From Thamnidium elegans (lineage: Eukaryota; Mucoromycota; Mucoromycetes; Mucorales; Mucoraceae), in NCBI GenBank assembly GCA_025201345.1, contig JAIXMG010000002.1, positions 620,001 to 684,000 on the forward strand: DNA of 64,000 bases. Direction: 5' to 3'. Below the pieces are notes generated by a model. The model searched no databases. It saw only the letters and a program-made list of their open reading frames with translations, and had not been told where the DNA came from. A program made the position numbers and the translations under genes. Below, one piece after another: positions 1 to 11,038 of the stretch (its first letter is position 1; the number at the start of each line of letters is the position of its first letter).

Positions 1-1339
1 ATATTTACGTTTGTCAAGTAAAGCTTAAAGGAGAAGGAGGAAAATTAGCTATCAACCAATACCAGTACAAAATACCCGATAATCTAACAGCTGGTCATGA
101 TATCGAAGTATTAATCGATTATGTAGCAGATTGTGTTGCTGATTTTCAACAAAGAGTGGGAACACATAAACAAATTATTTATTCAATGGCTATTAGTATT
201 GGTTTTGCTGTTTTACAGACAAGTTTAAACCGTGGTATCATTATAGCTCTTGAACATGGTTTTGAATTCCCTAATGTTATTGGATGTGATGCTGTTGATT
301 TATTTGATAAAAGGTTTAGAGCAAAAGGTTTAGCTGTCAAAATCGTCGCTATTGCAAATGGTACGTTATGATATATAATATATTTTTTTTTACTTTTTTT
401 TTTCTTTCTTTTTTTACTAATGTATATGAATACATAGATGGTGTTTGTACTTTATTAGCGCATGCTTATCAACATCCTTCTACTCGTATCGGGGTTATTC
501 ACAGCGCTGGTACAAACTGTGCCTACTATGATAAGATGTCAAATATTGGACAATTTAAAAACGAGGAACAACAAGGACACGATATGATTATTAACACTGA
601 ATGGTGTAATTTTGGATCAAAACATTTACCAAGGACCGAATTTGATGATAATTTGGATTTACAATCGAATAATCCAGGTATTCATCACTTCGAAAAAATG
701 ACAACTGGTATGTATTTAGGAGAAATTACACGACAAGTACTTGTATACTTGATGGATCAAAAAGTATTATCATTTGAAGTGGACCAAGAAGAAGAAGAAG
801 AATGTTTATTATTAATGCCATATCAATTTGATACCAGTTATATGTATGTCTGTGAAGCTGATAAAGATGACTTGGAAGACACTAGACTTGTATTAGAAGA
901 TATGTGTCGAGTAACCGAGACAACTCTAGAAGATAGAAAGATAGTAAAAAAAGTATGTGAATTAGTTGGTCATCGTGCCGCATTATTACTTGGTGCTAGT
1001 ATTGCTAGTGTTGTAAAATATATGGTAAACTATGGTATTGGGCTAGATGAAAACCAAGGTTTTGCTATAGGTACGAGAAATAATTAGATATATTATTAAC
1101 TATAGTAAACTAACATGTCGTGTGTGATTTTATATACGTATATAGCTATAAGTGGTGATGTTTATAAAGATTATCCTTCATTTCATCCTCGTGTATGCGA
1201 AGCTATTAAGGGTTTAATTCCCGAAGAAGTTGCTTCTAAATTATCGGTTGGTATTGTGCAACATTCACGTATTGTAGGTGCCGCCATTGTTGCAATGATG
1301 GCAGAAAAAATGGATCAACAAGACACGATAATGTCTTAG
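1..1339 (+). CDS. Hexokinase-family protein, 5' partial, divergent active site
   Basis: The 3' part of a hexokinase-fold gene; the reading frame is open to the window edge, so the N-terminal lobe lies outside. Exons 3-360, 438-1070 and 1146-1339 join in frame (donors GTACGT and GTACGA) and give 394 residues ending DTIMS. Family landmarks are visible: the QTSLN..II loop, an ND pair recreated across intron 1 (NDGVCTLL), AGTN, NTEW and FEKMTTGMYLGEITR. Family knowledge: hexokinases phosphorylate hexoses using S-F-P, T-K and N-D loops and GTGTN/GSG nucleotide loops. Here the S-F-P stretch reads IGFAV, the T-K pair reads EH, GTGTN reads SAGTN, and the C-terminal D-GSG-GAA motif reads HSRIVGAA. The putative base Asp and the sugar-contact Glu residues remain. 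I infer a weakly active or regulatory paralogue, not a standard glycolytic hexokinase. Confidence 0.85.
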
Positions 1340-2477
1340 CAAAATAATAATAATAACAGTAACAACCACAATACTAATAATAACCACTATTCATAATAAA
1401 TAACTTGTATCATATCCGATTAAAGACGTCATTGCTTACTTGATATTTTTTTTTTCCATTTTACATAATCATCTTGTAGTAAAATTGTAACATTAGATGA
1501 TCTAGTCACAAGTAAACTGAATTTCGGAACAAAAGGAGATGTGATTAGATTATAAAGATTTACTCACAACTTTGGCATGCCATGGGGAAGCCCATATATA
1601 TAAAAAGAAAAAAGATCTTTGACACTTTTTTGTCATAAAAGATAAAATATCAATTTAGTAAAGTTATTTATATTAAATTACACTAAATTATGTTACCGAA
1701 ACTTCCCCACACTCTTTCTATTATAGAGAACCATCTGTTCCGCTTGTACTATTATCTGATTTTTAGAAAGAAACTTCAGGGCGCCCCTTGATTTTATTAA
1801 CTGATATTTTATCACACCTCTTTATCTTATTTTCTATTTTTGTAATTTTTCGTCCGTAATGTGTTTACTAGTTATTGTACGCCCTGAATAATTTTAATGA
1901 AGCAAACAATCTCTGTTGAGATCAGCCAATATACACTTAAAAAAGAACATCTGTTGTACGACCTTAACAACTTCTTTTTTTAAATAGCCATTAACGGCAT
2001 AAAAAAGCTCAGCTTTTACACAGTTAAAGAAAATATTTGGTAACATTACACGAGGTACTAATGTACACATCCACTTAAAACGGTGAAGCTATTTACAGAC
2101 ATCATTTATGCAATTTTTTTGGAGATATAAGCCGTTTTTTTGACATTTTTTAGGCCTAAACTGTTTTTATTTTTAAGCCAATAGAAGTTGAAACAAGCTG
2201 TTATTACTGAACTTAATGTAAACTGAGCTAGATACAGACTGTGCAAACACCATAATAACCCGGTGAGTTGATAATACCGGAATGTTCCAGCAGAATCAAT
2301 AATATTTTCAACTCAAATCTCAGTTTATTCACAACTCGATAATGTCATATTTGGAGGATTTAATTTTTTATTTCCAAAAAAAAAAAGTGTAGTTTTTAAT
2401 TTTGCCCGAAAATCAAGTGTGATTGTAAAAAGTAATTTTTTTTTAATATCTAAATAAGCCATATTTTGTGTGTGTAT
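1340..2477. other. Intergenic, AT-rich
   Basis: About 1.1 kb between the convergent hexokinase-like and G3BP-like genes. It is AT-rich with short A/T runs and no ORF with coding character on either strand. No RNA gene or repeat was recognised. Confidence 0.6.
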
Positions 2478-4070
2478 TTATTTGGTATTATTGCTGGGTA
2501 CACCTCTACCTTTACCACCTTGATTCATACGTGTTTGGCCTGGACCTCCACCAGTAGCACCTCCACCACGACGATTGTTATTATTATTATTGGTATTATT
2601 GGTTCTACGGTCGTAAGGTTGTTGTTGGTTATTTTGTGTACGTCCTTGGTTGTTAAATCTGTTATTATTTTGGTTGAAACGACGTTCTTCAGCATGTACT
2701 GTATGATTACCAACCAATACTTTATGTTGAGCTAAGGCCTTTTGACATGACTCAGGTGAGTGGAATTCAATAAATGCACAACCTTTTCCACGTGAAATAC
2801 TGCACGTCTTAACAGCTCCAATCTTATTAAATGCTTCTTGGAGTTGTTCTTCTGAGATAGTTTCTACTACCGATTTAACAAAAATGTTTGTTGCCTCTAT
2901 CATCATTGAAAAAAAAAAAAATTGATTAGTTGGAAAAAAGAAAAAATAAAAAGATGGTTTTTATCTGTTTACCCCTACGAGGTTGGTTTTTATTTTGTTG
3001 TTGAGGTTGTTGAGATTGTTGCTGTTGGGGTTGAGGTTGAGATTGTTGCTGTTGAGGTTGTTGGAGCTGCTGCTGTTGTTGTTGTTGTTGGAATGGTGGG
3101 GTAGATGCAATATTATTGTTAACAGGAGCAAGCTTTTCATTACTGACAACAGGAGAAGAAGGAGTAGTAGTCTTTTCAGTAGGCGTAACTGTTCCATTAA
3201 CAGCAGAAGAAGTAGCAGCTAAATTAGCCCAAGTCTTTTGTGCAGAAGGCTTATTCTCCTTCTTTTGTTGTTCTTTCTTTTGTTGAATTTTAGGTTCGGG
3301 CTTCTTTTTCTTTTCCTCGACCACTTCCTCCTTTACAGCCTCAACCTTTTTAGCCTCAACTTCCTTTTTAACCTCTGGTTTCTTAACTTCCTTTTTTACT
3401 ACTTCGACGGGTTCTGCAACAGCAGCAGGTGCAGACACAGGAGTAGGTTCAACTACAGGTGAAGAAGGTACAACAGGAGAAGGTGCAATATCAATAACAA
3501 CCGTCTCCTGTTGTTTGGCCTCTTGTTGTTTGGGCTCTTGTTGTTTAGGAGCAGGTGTCTCTTCTTGCTCACATGTATAATAATCAATCTCGACTTCGTC
3601 CTTTAAGAAACGGAAAATATCGTTTAAAACAAAGTAACCGTTTGGTTGAGGGGCCAAAAAAAATGTTTGGCTGAATTTTTGTGAAGGTCCGTTTTGATTA
3701 CACATTTCTCCCAAAACTTGAATAAGAATACCATTGTTGGCAGATACTTGACTATCGACTTGTGTTACTAGAACTTTACAATCTTCAAAATGACATTCTT
3801 CAATCTTTTTACGGATTTCCTGTTTTATTTTTATGTGAGATGATGCTTTAAAAAAAAAAAGAAAAAAAAAGCCCGAGTTTTTTCTTTTCTTACCTCTTGT
3901 CCTTGAACTGTTGTCGTAACAGTACCTTCGTCACCTCTAACAAAGAGTGAATCTTTGTTATAAAAAGCATGGAGTCTGTGAGGTTTTTTATTCAAGAACG
4001 TATAGTATTCACGAACAAAGATGAGACCCACATCTTGTGACTCAAGTGTAGCAGAAGGATTAACAGCCAT
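2478..4070 (-). CDS. G3BP-like protein (NTF2-like domain plus RRM)
   Basis: Exons 4070-3894, 3819-2973 and 2896-2478 join in frame (480 aa). Residues about 8-135 form an NTF2-like domain (start VGLIFVREYYTFLN, later LNDIFRFLKDE). A long low-complexity region follows, rich in P/Q/V/K/E, with a run of about nine glutamines and Q/P/S blocks. The C-terminus has an RRM (NIFVKSVVE, KGCAFIEFHS as RNP motifs) and an RGG-like tail (RRGGGATGGG). NTF2 + disordered linker + RRM + RGG is the G3BP/Rasputin architecture (fission yeast Nxt3, budding yeast Bre5 relatives): a stress-granule RNA-binding protein that partners a Ubp3-type deubiquitinase. The assignment rests on architecture and motifs. The ATG lies just after an A-rich 5' region. 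Confidence 0.88.
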
Positions 4071-5063
4071 AATTTTTTATTTTACTTTTGATAATGTAAT
4101 AACAAGAAAAAAAAAAAAAAAACGGTACACGCGTTTTTTTCTGATACAATTGTGTCTGAACCTTGAAACAAAAAAAAAACAAAAAAAAGAAACTGACTTT
4201 TAAAAAAAGTCTATTTTCTGGCCTTCTTGTTTGTAAGCGGTCACTTTGGGCGAGTATGCAATATATACATGGTAAACTAGTTTGGCAGTTATTGTATATA
4301 CCTTTCCTTGTTTAAAACAAAATAAGTGTCTCGAACTGATAATCTTTCAATTAAAAAGAGATAAATTCCCTAGAAGGTAGCGATCACTCTTTAATCAAAA
4401 AGGTAATATGTAAGCCTTTATTATTGTCAATTAGAATGCTACATAAACATACATTTATAATATAGTGTAATATCTATTAGAAAAATATATCACTATAACT
4501 ATACCGAAATGACATAACGAACAAGCACCCGTTTACAGTCCACCTAGCTGTATTAAGTGCTTTGCATGATGACTTGCTTGATTTTTTCTGAAGATCTGGT
4601 TTATGGGAGAAGTGGAAAAAAAGGATATTAAAAAAAAACCAAATAAAACGAACACTACAATTATATCTCCCTCTCTTTATCTTACCATCCAAGTACATAT
4701 AAAGAGCATTCTTCTAGTAGCATATCTTATCATTCTGCGTTCAAAAATGATTATGCGAAAAAAAAAAGATCAATTATATTCGCAACAACAAAAAAGATGA
4801 TTGAAAGAAAATAATTTGGATATAAACGCTAACTTCATACCTTACTTACCACAAATATATTAGACTGTTAGCAATAATACATACTTGCTTTTATTTGTAT
4901 GAAATTATATTCACAAGTAGCGCCTTTTTTTTATCACTATATTTCAGAAAATTATATTATAACGCAAAAGTAAGAATATCATTTATCTAGAAAAAAAAAA
5001 ATAATAAATCACAACTAAAAAAAAAATAATCAACATAATCTATTTATAAATGGAGTTATCCAT
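4071..5063. other. Intergenic with long A/T runs
   Basis: Nearly 1 kb between the starts and ends of two minus-strand genes. It contains several A runs (for example around 4108-4124) and no convincing ORF; predicted short peptides are lysine-rich translations of the A runs. Confidence 0.6.
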
Positions 5064-7715
5064 TTAAAACTTTTCTAAACGAATAGCGTCTCTTGGTAAA
5101 TGATGAAAGGCAGTAGGATTAGGCGTAGGAGTAGCTAAACGTAACTGAGGCTGAGTACGTTCAGTATGTAATCTTCCATCTACCATTCTTGTAGTGACCG
5201 ATATGACCGAAGGAGGTTCTTCCATAGCTTGAGGGAACACAAGCGGTAGTAATTGAGATGTCGATAATTCATGATTATAATTGAAGATAGTAGATGCTAA
5301 TTGTACTACTCTATTTCGTAACGACCTTGCCAATGAAGATTGTCTAGTCACTATTTTTTTTTTTTTAAAAAAAAAGAGGCGTGAATAAAAGTATATGCAT
5401 AAAAACGTAATATAATTTACATGAGAGCGTAGATACAGTAGACAGTGTGGTAGAACTTGATGCGTTAGACTGTACCGTGTTTTCTTGCTCTTCCTCTAAA
5501 TCACCCTGTTCTAGACCTAGTGTCCGATGCATTGGCGACCTTGTTGTTGCCGAAATGACAGGGCTACGAGATAACCCTACGTTCCAATAATTAGCCGACG
5601 TCAAATCGTGCGATTGTTGCGGAGGTAATAATAACGTAGCATCGATATGAGCCAACGACTGCCTTGTATGCCAATCGGTGGTAGTCTGATATAATCGAAT
5701 GACAGCATCTAACGAGCATTCCGTCGAGCATACGTTGAACCGAATTGGAATCTGTAACCGATTATTGCACAACCTCGCCAGGTACCCAATTTGACATCTT
5801 GAATCCGTATACCAGCACGCACAAAAATCGCACTGTCTTGCTTCCTGTAACGTTATTAACTGCATCATGGTAGGCACAATTGAATTAGGAAGCGCATGCT
5901 TAATAAATAAAGACGCTTTATCTGGGTTTTGATCTAATCTTTGTTGCTGCACCAAAGATAATTTTGATGCGTGTTGACGAGTAAGATGGGATCGCAGCGT
6001 TAGTTCACGTAACGACATAACCTGCGTAAGTATCTGTTGAGTTTCGATACGAATGGCGTTTATTTCATCATCGTCAGTTTCAGTATCCTGTTCGTCTTGA
6101 GACTCGTTTCCTTCATCGTCTATTTCAGATAGCATGTTCGGCATAGGATGGTCCGAACGTTTAAACTTTGGATGATTGCAATGCAAGACATTCTTTTGTA
6201 TCGGGAACAGTGATTGTCGTAACCAAGTTTTTATAGTGCAAGGAGAAGGGTTCGATCTTAAAGCGTTGTAGATATTAGTCATCGACATTATCTGTACACT
6301 TTCAGGACTATCAGGATCATCACCTAAATCGCACAAAATACCATCCACATGTTCAACTGTAGGATTTTCATAAAACAGAAGCGTGCGTAACGACCCACCA
6401 TACGGATGTCCATCCAAACAATTTTTTTCTGCGAGGTCGCCTGTAGGGCACACTGGATTCGACAGGCTTTGAAAGACGGAATGAGGCACAGCCAAATCGA
6501 CATGAACGTCGACTTCTTGCCGTGGCGCTAAAGCCAAGATAGACGGAGGCATATATTTCAACAGGTTTCTGCGAATATCCAATTTTTGAAGCTCCAGCAT
6601 GTGCAAGAACATAAATGGAGGCAGCACCTGAATTTTGTTTTGTACCAGTCCTAATTTGACAAGATGGATTAAATCAGATAGTGTACTAGGTAGTACCGAA
6701 ATCAAGTTATCGTTCAGGTTAAGCCACTGCAGTTGGTTCAGTAAGCCTATCTCTGACGGAATATCGGTCAGTCGATTGATGGCCAAGTTGAGCCGACGTA
6801 GGTCAGGGCATTTGGAAAGTCTTTCAAAGAGTTTGGGTGAGCACCGCGTTAATTGACAGGTATGAAGGTCAAGGCTGACTAGTTTTTTATACCCTGTTGA
6901 TAAGAACTTGGGTGATAGGTTGCGAAGTTTGTTACCGGAGAGGTGAAGATGGGTAAGAGATTCAGGCGGTTTGTAGAGTAACGTAGATGGAATCTGAGTG
7001 AACTGATTGAACGACAAGTTTAGTGTGTTTACGGTAGGTGAAAAATCGTAGTTTACTGGAATAGTTTTAATTTGGTTCTTTTGGATCAGTAAAACCTCTA
7101 AACGAGTAAGGTAAAATATAACGACCGGAAAACCTACAAATATATATATATATATATTAAGATTTGCATTTACTATAAAAAAAAAAAAAAGGGTTTTTTC
7201 TTTTTACTTGAAAACAAATTATCTTCTAAATCTAATCCACGTAAATGATGACAACACACAATATCCAACGGTAGCTCAGTCAATTGATTATGACTCAAAT
7301 TAAGCCATTGCAAGTGAATTAAAGGTGACAGCATCTCATTCTCAATGAACTTGAGCTGATTATTGGCAAGTGAAAGTGATGTCAGGTTCTTCAAGACAGT
7401 TACCTCACCAGGAAACGTTATAAAATTGTTTTCTCGTAACGAGAGTTCAGTCAAGTGTTGTTTCAGTTGTGATAGAGCTTTAGCATAAATGCGAAGTGAA
7501 TTTAAACGGTTCCGACGTAGTAATAGTTGCTGTATACCAGAGCTGGTTTGTTTTCGATTGAAAAAAGTTGTTCTTGGTTGAAATAAATTAGAAGGTAAAC
7601 TAGAGTTTATGAGTTTTTTTTTTTGCTGCTGTAGTGATTCTCTGTACGTGTTTACTTACTAGGATGAACTATCAGATAGATCAAGTTTTGTATGAACTGT
7701 TGGACTTGTACTCAT
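5064..7715 (-). CDS. Leucine-rich repeat protein with C-terminal cysteine cluster
   Basis: Four exons (7715-7660, 7599-7208, 7133-5421, 5350-5064) join in frame to 815 aa. The N-terminal third contains about ten typical LRRs (LxxLxLxxNxLxxLP), such as LTELSLRENNF, LQWLNLSHNQL and LVSLDLHTCQL. An acidic stretch (DDEGNESQDEQDTETDDDE) follows, then a Cys-rich block near residues 560-610 with CDFCACWY, a single C in RLC, and VCSTEC, which could bind zinc. No signal peptide or TM segment is visible. Intracellular LRR proteins usually act as scaffolds, for example the Sog2-type regulators of the RAM/NDR pathway, but the Cys block does not let me choose an orthologue. Exon 1 is only 56 nt; its ATG and the following GTAAGT donor decided the start. 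Confidence 0.82.
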
Positions 7716-8010
7716 ACTAGTATAGAATGATATATATATATATATATATATTAAAAAAAAGAAGAAGATTGAAATAGGTTAGTTATTATTATTTTTTTTT
7801 TCGATGTCTTTGATTATTGTTGAAAGCGAGGGTATGAAAGATTCAACAAATAGACCAAAACCCTCCGACTATATGAAAAAAAAAAATAAGATTGACAAGG
7901 AACCATCTATTCGGATTCTTATTTTTTAAAAAAAAGAATAATAGTAATTATATACTCTATTTTATTTAAGATTTGTTTGTTAGAATGGCGAATTCTTTAA
8001 ATGCAAAAAA

Positions 8011-9532
8011 TTACGAGGCGAAATTTTGAGCTCTCCTGAGGTTTAATTTTGATCTAGCAAAATCAACCATTGTATTTATTGTTTCTGGGTTAGTTAAACG
8101 TATCAATTCGATGTTACAGCTATTCGGGCGTAAATCTAGTTATATACATTAGATATTATTGTTTAAATATATAAGAAGTTTTTTTTTTACCAAGTGCGTT
8201 CTGGTATCGACAAGTACATGATTCCAGTAATTCTGCATTTAGCGGACAATGTTCGCCTTTACTTTCAGTGTATCCAACCTGTTCAAAGAAATGAAGATCT
8301 GATGTCTTTAAAAACATGGCTGCTGCTATCGATCGAACTGAAGCGGTTGTCCACCTAAATGAAAAAAAAAAAAACAATTTTTACAATAAAAAAAACTGAT
8401 TCCTTTTATATACGTATATATATATATACGTATATACTCCTTCCCTATCCCGTTCTTTAATCATATTTACCTTTCATAAAAAAACCCTCCAACATAATCA
8501 AGATATTGAAAGTAAATTTGATATTCTGGAGACTTCAAAAACTCAGTTTCGACGATTTGAAACGAGGTCCAGAAATTACAAAAATTATACTCTCGCTCAG
8601 GCGTAATCAACCACGGCATGATCGTTTTATCGATCGGTAAAATCCACTGTGAATACTGTTTCATAAACTGAAGAGACGCAGGCCATAAACTAAACATACC
8701 AGAAGACGATTCTGTAGACGCTAACGCAAATCCAATTTTCTTTTTGGATTCTTTCATTTTTTGAAATGGATCGTTTTGGAACATATCGCAGGTATATGTT
8801 GTACCCATCTCTACATGCCAAATATATTCCACTGTATCAAAAAGAGAATGATGCATAAATAAACCAGTTTGATATCTTTTTTAATGAGTTAGCTTAATTT
8901 TTTTTTTTGGTGAGTGGATTTGTTTTATTATACCTCTGTAGTTGATGATAGTACGTACTATCGGAGTTTTCAACCTGGTAATAAAGCATTTGCTTCATTG
9001 CAGTTTCCACCCGATTACTATCGATCCAATAAGGCAACGACCAAGCATTTAAATCGATTTGACCAAAGAAAACTTTTGTAGGATCGTTAGCAGCTAAACG
9101 AACATATTTTTTAAATTTACGTGTAAAAGGCTGACTATTTAAAAGGATCCACGGATACGAGGTATTTAATCTAGAATTGAATCTGTCTTCTAAACTACGT
9201 ATGGTAGCTCTAGCGTCATGTAAATCTGAATTATGTACAACCATATAAAATGCTCCTTTTACTGGCACACCGTCCCAAACATAATCATGTATCATACTAT
9301 CACCAGTTTTAGGTTTAATATGAGACACTTGACCGCTTTCTGTCAATTCATGTGTTGTTAGTTCCTTATTGATGGTATCAAGACTGAAATTATTTTGGTG
9401 ACAAAAGTTATACGAGTTGATATCAATATCGATGGTTGACCTTGTATTTATAACACATATAGTAACGACAAATCCAACGGCTATTGAAATATACTTCCAA
9501 CGATTTGAAATTGAATAAATCATACAAAACAA
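8011..9532 (-). CDS. KTR/KRE2-type alpha-1,2-mannosyltransferase (GT15)
   Basis: Four exons (9532-8934, 8875-8471, 8354-8191, 8135-8011) give 430 aa; the last exon is short and easily missed. It is a type II membrane protein: short cytosolic tail, one TM anchor (about residues 14-30), a stem, then a GT15 catalytic domain. GT15 landmarks: GAFYMVVHNSDLHDA, YPWILLNSQPFT, VFFGQIDLNAWSLP, VEYIWHVEMG, YNFCNFWTSFQI, GGFFYERW, SIAAAMFL and a late Cys-rich CPLN/CTC. The family transfers mannose from GDP-mannose to O- and N-glycans in the Golgi. Oddities: the conserved E in family motif ..CHFWSNFEI is Q here (SFQIV), and YERWGDAPVHS reads YERWTTASVRS. It may be catalytically altered. Confidence 0.88.
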
Positions 9533-9684
9533 AAAAAAAAAGGTAAAGAAAGCGAAAAAGAAAAATTGAGTGTCGTAATTTTATTTATGATCAGGAATGT
9601 TAATATGTATAAATGTGTAAACAAAGCGAACAAAGATTATGCAATAGTATTTACAAGAGCTTTTTTGTTGTTGTTGTTGTTTAC

Positions 9685-10205
9685 TTAATCAATTTCCATA
9701 GGTTCGTAAGTATCTTCTTCTTTTCTAATAGGGCTTAAAGGTGGTGATAATGGTAAATAGGTATTGGGTTTATATAAAATTAATCGACCAGCTTGAGCTG
9801 CTTCTAATGAAGTACTGATGATGATGATGATTATACATATAATTAGTGTCACTAAGAAAAAAAAAGAAACAAAATTAATTCTACTTACGGCTTTGAATTT
9901 TTCTCATTTAAAACTAAATCTGGTATACAATACTTTGTTTCACCCAATTCATCTTGCAAGGGTGAAGTTGTATTTAATACATTTCTTTCAGTTTGCTGCT
10001 GTCGTAATTTATCATTCATTGTATGATGTGTTGTTATTGTATCATTACCCCTTATTGAGTCTACTATATCTTCATCGTCGGTTGTTTTTGTTGGTGAAAG
10101 TGATAATAACCTCTTTTTAAAGTAGTTAGAATCAACGTCATCTTCTGATCTAGATCGTTTATGACTATTGAATTTAGATGGTGTCAATAACGGCAAGACT
10201 TGCAT
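9685..10205 (-). CDS. Small protein with CDK-type phosphorylation sites, unknown function
   Basis: Two exons (10205-9889 and 9814-9685) joined by GTAAGT...CAG give 148 aa. I do not recognise the family. Visible features are a basic KRSRS patch near residue 16 that could act as an NLS, several Ser/Thr-Pro sites including two full CDK consensus sites (LSPTK and LSPIRK), and a conserved-looking end SLEAAQAGRLILYKPNTYLP followed by a short acidic tail EPMEID. No hydrophobic segment is present. The clean splice phase and the ATG near the start of a T-rich 5' region support a real gene. A nuclear, cell-cycle-phosphorylated protein is an inference only. Confidence 0.65.
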
Positions 10206-10942
10206 TTTTTTTTTTAGTAAAAAGAAAAAGGTAAAAAAGGACAAAAAAGATTTAAAAAAAACCAACTTTTTAAAGTGTTGAGAAAAAAAAAAGGCGGTTA
10301 TTAAAAAAGTATCTCGAACTTTCCTGCAGATGCCCTTGGAATACGGTTCTTCGTACTTTGAACGAAGACAAGCTATAATTGGTTTATAGCAGACCCTCTT
10401 TCAAGTAGTAGTACGTGACGGTAATAGGGTAAAGATGAACTTTATTAATTTAAACTGTAGCATATTCCATTATACACGTATTTTTTTTTTTAAAAAAAAA
10501 GAAAAAAAAAAGTTGAGAACCTGTCCACATCTACTGTTACAATAAACCCCCCCCCCCCCTCCTTTGTCTCCTGTTCTTAAAGTACCGTAAAATATCAACA
10601 TTTCAGGCATTCAAGAGCCGTTCTTTTGCCATGTTTTTGTCCTCACGAAATCAAGATAACTTACCGGGACACACAAGAGATGATTAGTTTTGAATAGGAG
10701 CGTAATCAAGTAAAAACTCGATTAGGAAATACTGCTGAACGGAGATGGTGGGTAAACCTCGTATTGAGTTACCTTAATAAGGACCCGTTTTTTTTTTTGA
10801 AGTAATTAAATTATGGCATTTCTTCACTTACAAACGATCGTAACACATATATAACTACTCTCCTTCTTTTTTTTTTCGAGGGCGCTTTTTTCTCCTATGT
10901 CAAGGTACCCGTTTAAAGCTTACACCGAGTTAAAGACGTTTA

Positions 10943-10976
<34 letters not shown>

Positions 10977-11038
10977 AAAAAAGAAAGAGAAAGAGGGGAA
11001 TATTATTTATAAAAACAAGGATGTGTATATATTTTTTT
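10206..11038. other. Intergenic with poly-C, poly-A and poly-T tracts
   Basis: About 830 bp without a gene. It holds a run of 13 cytosines (10547-10559), which is striking in AT-rich DNA, an A run of about 26 at 10948-10973, and shorter T runs. No RNA gene was recognised. Confidence 0.6.
10547..10559. repeat. Poly-C run
   Basis: Thirteen consecutive C on the + strand, in the upstream region of the small gene at 9685-10205. Most homopolymers in this window are A or T. Confidence 0.9.

Noticed and set aside
354..362. Apparent loss of the catalytic Asp in hexokinase (N-G-T instead of N-D-T)
   Set aside because: The GGT is read through an intron; the GTACGT donor at 361 and acceptor ending at 437 restore GAT (Asp).
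2922..3462. Overlapping + strand ORFs over the G3BP-like low-complexity region
   Set aside because: Leucine/valine-rich antisense translations of Gln/Glu/Lys codons, i.e. shadows.
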